Below are positions 62,083 to 64,000 of a DNA stretch of 64,000 nt, in pieces (position 1 is the stretch's first letter; each line of letters opens with the position of its first letter). Under the pieces are notes generated by a model that saw nothing but the letters and a program-made list of their open reading frames with translations, had not been told where the DNA came from and ran no database searches. The translations under genes and the position numbers were made by a program. Source of the stretch: Brachypterus glaber (Eukaryota > Arthropoda > Insecta > Coleoptera > Kateretidae); NCBI GenBank assembly GCA_958510825.1, contig OY294051.1:33914393-33978392 (forward strand), written 5' to 3'.

Positions 62083-62345
62083 ATGGAGAGTTACAGTGAT
62101 GAGGATTTTTCTTCTAAACCACCAGATTTGCAAAAAAAATGTAAGTGCTACTACCTTGTAAGGTTATTACTGTCTGAAATTTTTTGTTTATTTTAGATCA
62201 TAGAGAAAACGTTGTTTGTATTATGAGCGCAAAATGTGATTTCTGCTTTCGCGTGATTGCTGATCTCGATCAGAAAATTCCACGCTCAAGCAGAAATCAG
62301 TCATTTTGCACTCTTAATACAAAAATAACTATTTCGCAATTTTAA
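62083..62345 (+). CDS. Possible two-exon gene start, broken by a MITE
   Basis: ATG at 62083 opens MESYSDEDFSSKPPDLQKK (exon 62083-62140), which meets a consensus donor GTAAGT at 62141. A 56-base intron with TTTTTTGTTTATTTTAG acceptor (62196) is followed by an exon that stays in frame from YHRENVV to a TAA at 62343-62345, total 68 residues. Tiny introns are normal in insects, and an acidic Ser-rich N-terminus is plausible. Upstream is GTCAACTTGACAGTGTCAAG and an AT-rich leader. However, exon 2 after ENV lies inside a palindrome (62215-62323), so the original reading was probably interrupted by a MITE and the true downstream exons are lost or beyond the window. The product is unrecognised. Confidence 0.35.
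62215..62323. mobile_element. Palindromic MITE, TTTGTATTA(T/A)GAG ends
   Basis: TTTGTATTATGAGCGCAAAA with TCATTTTGCACTCTTAATAC plus AAA, GATTTCTGCTT with AAGCAGAAATC, GCGTG with CACGC, and CTGATC with GATCAG near the centre. About 50-bp arms. Confidence 0.87.
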
Positions 62346-62449
62346 AAACGTCATTAATAGGATTTTAGTGATAATATTTTTTAACTTTAACATTATTTGG
62401 AATATTGACATGCCTTATTCAAGGATTTTTTTTTTGAAAAAGTTTTTCA

Positions 62450-62640
62450 TAGATGTCCGTTCTCTGGATCTGTCGGATTGTTGTGCATGGTGTGCAATCG
62501 GCACGGATTGCGGAAGCACTTCGGGGCGTGGTGCCGTGAAGATGCAAAATTCTACCGTAATGCCAGTCCGCCAGGCTGGCCAGGTCAGGTCGGACGGAAG
62601 ACTCCACTTTGAACACGCGTACCACTATTTCGTTATTATT
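62450..62640. other. GC-rich island open on both strands
   Basis: Over half G+C in a setting near one quarter, with CpG-containing sequence (CGGCACGGATTGCGGAAGCA). The minus strand is open for 88 codons (62419-62685; IVVRVFKVESSVRPDLASLA) and the plus strand for 98. I cannot recognise a product. It might be an exon of a gene or part of a transposon. Confidence 0.35.
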
Positions 62641-62820
62641 GACCGCATAGATATACATACTTGATAGATTTTGTACAATGTACAAGTAGTCATCAAAAAA
62701 AAAAAGTTTATATCTTAATAAGAAAGTCAGAAATGAACAGGAATTCTTACAATGAAACCAAAACCTAAAATCGTTTTGATTTTATTCAAGCTTTATTGTT
62801 TTTAGTTTATTTTTTGTTCA

Positions 62821-62934
62821 TTAGTTCTGGCGAAAATCTAGTCCATCACTAGGTCTTACTGCCCAACCAAGGCCTTCGAAGTGTTTAATAAAAGGCTTTA
62901 TGAGACGAATAAAGGGCTCAGCCAATATTTCCAT
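62821..62934 (-). other. Conserved short frame, copy 1 (37 codons)
   Basis: ATG to TAA on the minus strand: MEILAEPFIRLIKPFIKHFE then GLGWAVRPSDG, ending DFRQN. AATAAA signals lie 20-50 bases downstream. An upstream TGA closes the frame, so it may be the C-terminus of a longer, now broken protein. Unrecognised. Confidence 0.35.
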
Positions 62935-63259
62935 AAACTTTCATATAACAGCGTAAAACTTTTCGGATCGCATAATTTTTCCCATTCTTTGAAATTCTGA
63001 ATTAAGGTATTATTTGTCACCTTATTCAACTTTTCTTTAAATCCTTTATTCTACCTTTTTAATTCCATAAACAGTGTGAACGTATTTGCTAGATTTTTAT
63101 TTCTACATGCGTCAAAACTGCACTATTTTTTTTGATAGTCATATTTTTTTTTAAGTTTTAATTGTTCAGAAATGAACAGAAATTATTACAAAGAAACCAA
63201 AACCTAAAAGCGTTTTGATTTTATTTAAGCTTTATTGTTTTTAGTTTATTTTTTGTTCA

Positions 63260-63373
63260 TTAGTTCTGGCGAAAATCTAGCACATCACTAGGTCTTACTG
63301 CCCAGCCAAGGCCTTCGAAGTGTTTGTTAGAAGGCTTTATGAGACGAATAAAGGGCTCAGCCAATATTTCCAT
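63260..63373 (-). other. Conserved short frame, copy 2 (37 codons)
   Basis: The same frame, length and stop as copy 1, with three residue changes seen (PFI to PSN and DGL to DVL). Open-frame conservation across a 5% diverged duplicate is weak evidence at this length. Confidence 0.35.
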
Positions 63374-63606
63374 AAACTTTCATATTAAAGCGTAAAACTA
63401 AAGGATCGCATAACTTTTCTCATTTTTTGAAATGCCGAATTAAGGTATTATTTGACCCCTTATTCAACTTTTATTTAAATCCTTCATTCTACCTTTTTAA
63501 TTCCATAAACAGTTTGAACGTATTTGCTAGATTTATATTTCTACATGCGTCAAAACTGCACTATTTTTTTTTGATAGTCATATTTTCTTTTAAATTTTAA
63601 TTGTTC

Positions 63607-64000
63607 ACTATTAATAGTCAACAATTTTAAATGTCAAGACAAGAATTAAATGTAGTCAAGCTGCCCATAAATCTATTTGATTAATAATATTAATGTGGTA
63701 AACCTAAAAAAAAAATTGTTGATACAAGGAAATCTTATTGATGAGACTTGGTATAATACCAACCGGTACTCTAGTAGTTCTGAAAAATAGTACTTCTCGT
63801 ACCATTTAGAACGGTCCAGCGGAGTTCATCTTTTATCAAATGATATATGGTTAGCTTTTATGTTCAAATAAATAATATGGAATTAGTAATGGTTAAGCGA
63901 ATCCGATGATTTTAGATATAAGCTTTGCATTTATGGTGTATTAAACATTAAAGTAAAAAAGTTATTTATGGTACTAGTGGGTAAAGTAAGATATTGCCCA
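63607..64000. other. Window end, no gene seen
   Basis: AT-rich. It includes GTTATTTATGGTACTAGTGG at the end, shared with 3323-3343. Confidence 0.4.

Larger units (their letters stand above)
62728..63606. repeat. 449-bp tandem duplication, about 5% diverged
   Basis: Copies 62728-63176 and 63177-63606. Both contain AGTTCTGGCGAAAATCTAG, GACGAATAAAGGGCTCAGCC and CTACATGCGTCAAAACTGCA. Differences are scattered substitutions and small indels. Confidence 0.93.

Overview
The window is AT-rich, repeat-dense nuclear DNA of an animal, most likely an insect. The reasons are small introns and low GC, many non-LTR retrotransposon fragments with (ATT)n-type tails, a Penelope-like retroelement, many near-palindromic MITEs, and phrases such as the AACCGACTTC / GAAGTCGGTT pair seen widely in insect repeats. 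I cannot name the order or species. A run of 200 Ns at 5126-5325 shows a draft assembly. No complete host gene is visible; the only candidate is a short two-exon 5' gene end near 62.1 kb.

Layout. 1-6.6 kb: AT-rich DNA with a decayed LINE 3' end (2.2-2.8 kb), a degenerate AAAATGCTCC-type repeat field with an exact 305-bp tandem duplication (3.6-4.8 kb), and the gap. 6.6-8.6 kb: a 367-bp foldback whose two arms each carry a hammerhead ribozyme motif (the minus-strand copy has an intact core, the plus-strand copy has lost G12), followed by a 5'-truncated Penelope-like element with YVDD reverse transcriptase and GIY-YIG endonuclease. 8.8-12.5 kb: two more LINEs. 13-14.1 kb: a 1-kb nested foldback. 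15.6-17.1 kb: a 754-bp near-identical tandem duplication. 17-35 kb: interspersed repeats, notably a CACTGATAAAA-ended, TA-flanked MITE family with six full-length or near full-length copies plus fragments. 36.0-38.6 kb: seven ~290-bp satellite units separated by variable (CT)n tracts. 39-50.6 kb: foldbacks, a TTAA-flanked MITE, LINE fragments, a (TTAC)n tract, a 42-bp minisatellite, and a MITE interrupted by another repeat. 53-61 kb: a TA-flanked element holding a decamer array, more palindromes, and a LINE RNase H fragment. 61-64 kb: a GC-richer LTR-like block, the possible gene start, and a 449-bp tandem duplication carrying a short conserved minus-strand reading frame.

The retroelement genes are independent insertions, not an operon or pathway: LINE fragments are 3' ends left by truncated target-primed insertion, the Penelope-like piece is 5' truncated, and MITEs are non-autonomous passengers. 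The most notable observation is the head-to-head pair of hammerhead ribozymes next to the Penelope-like element. Boundaries were read by eye, so repeat limits are approximate unless base-exact pairing is stated.
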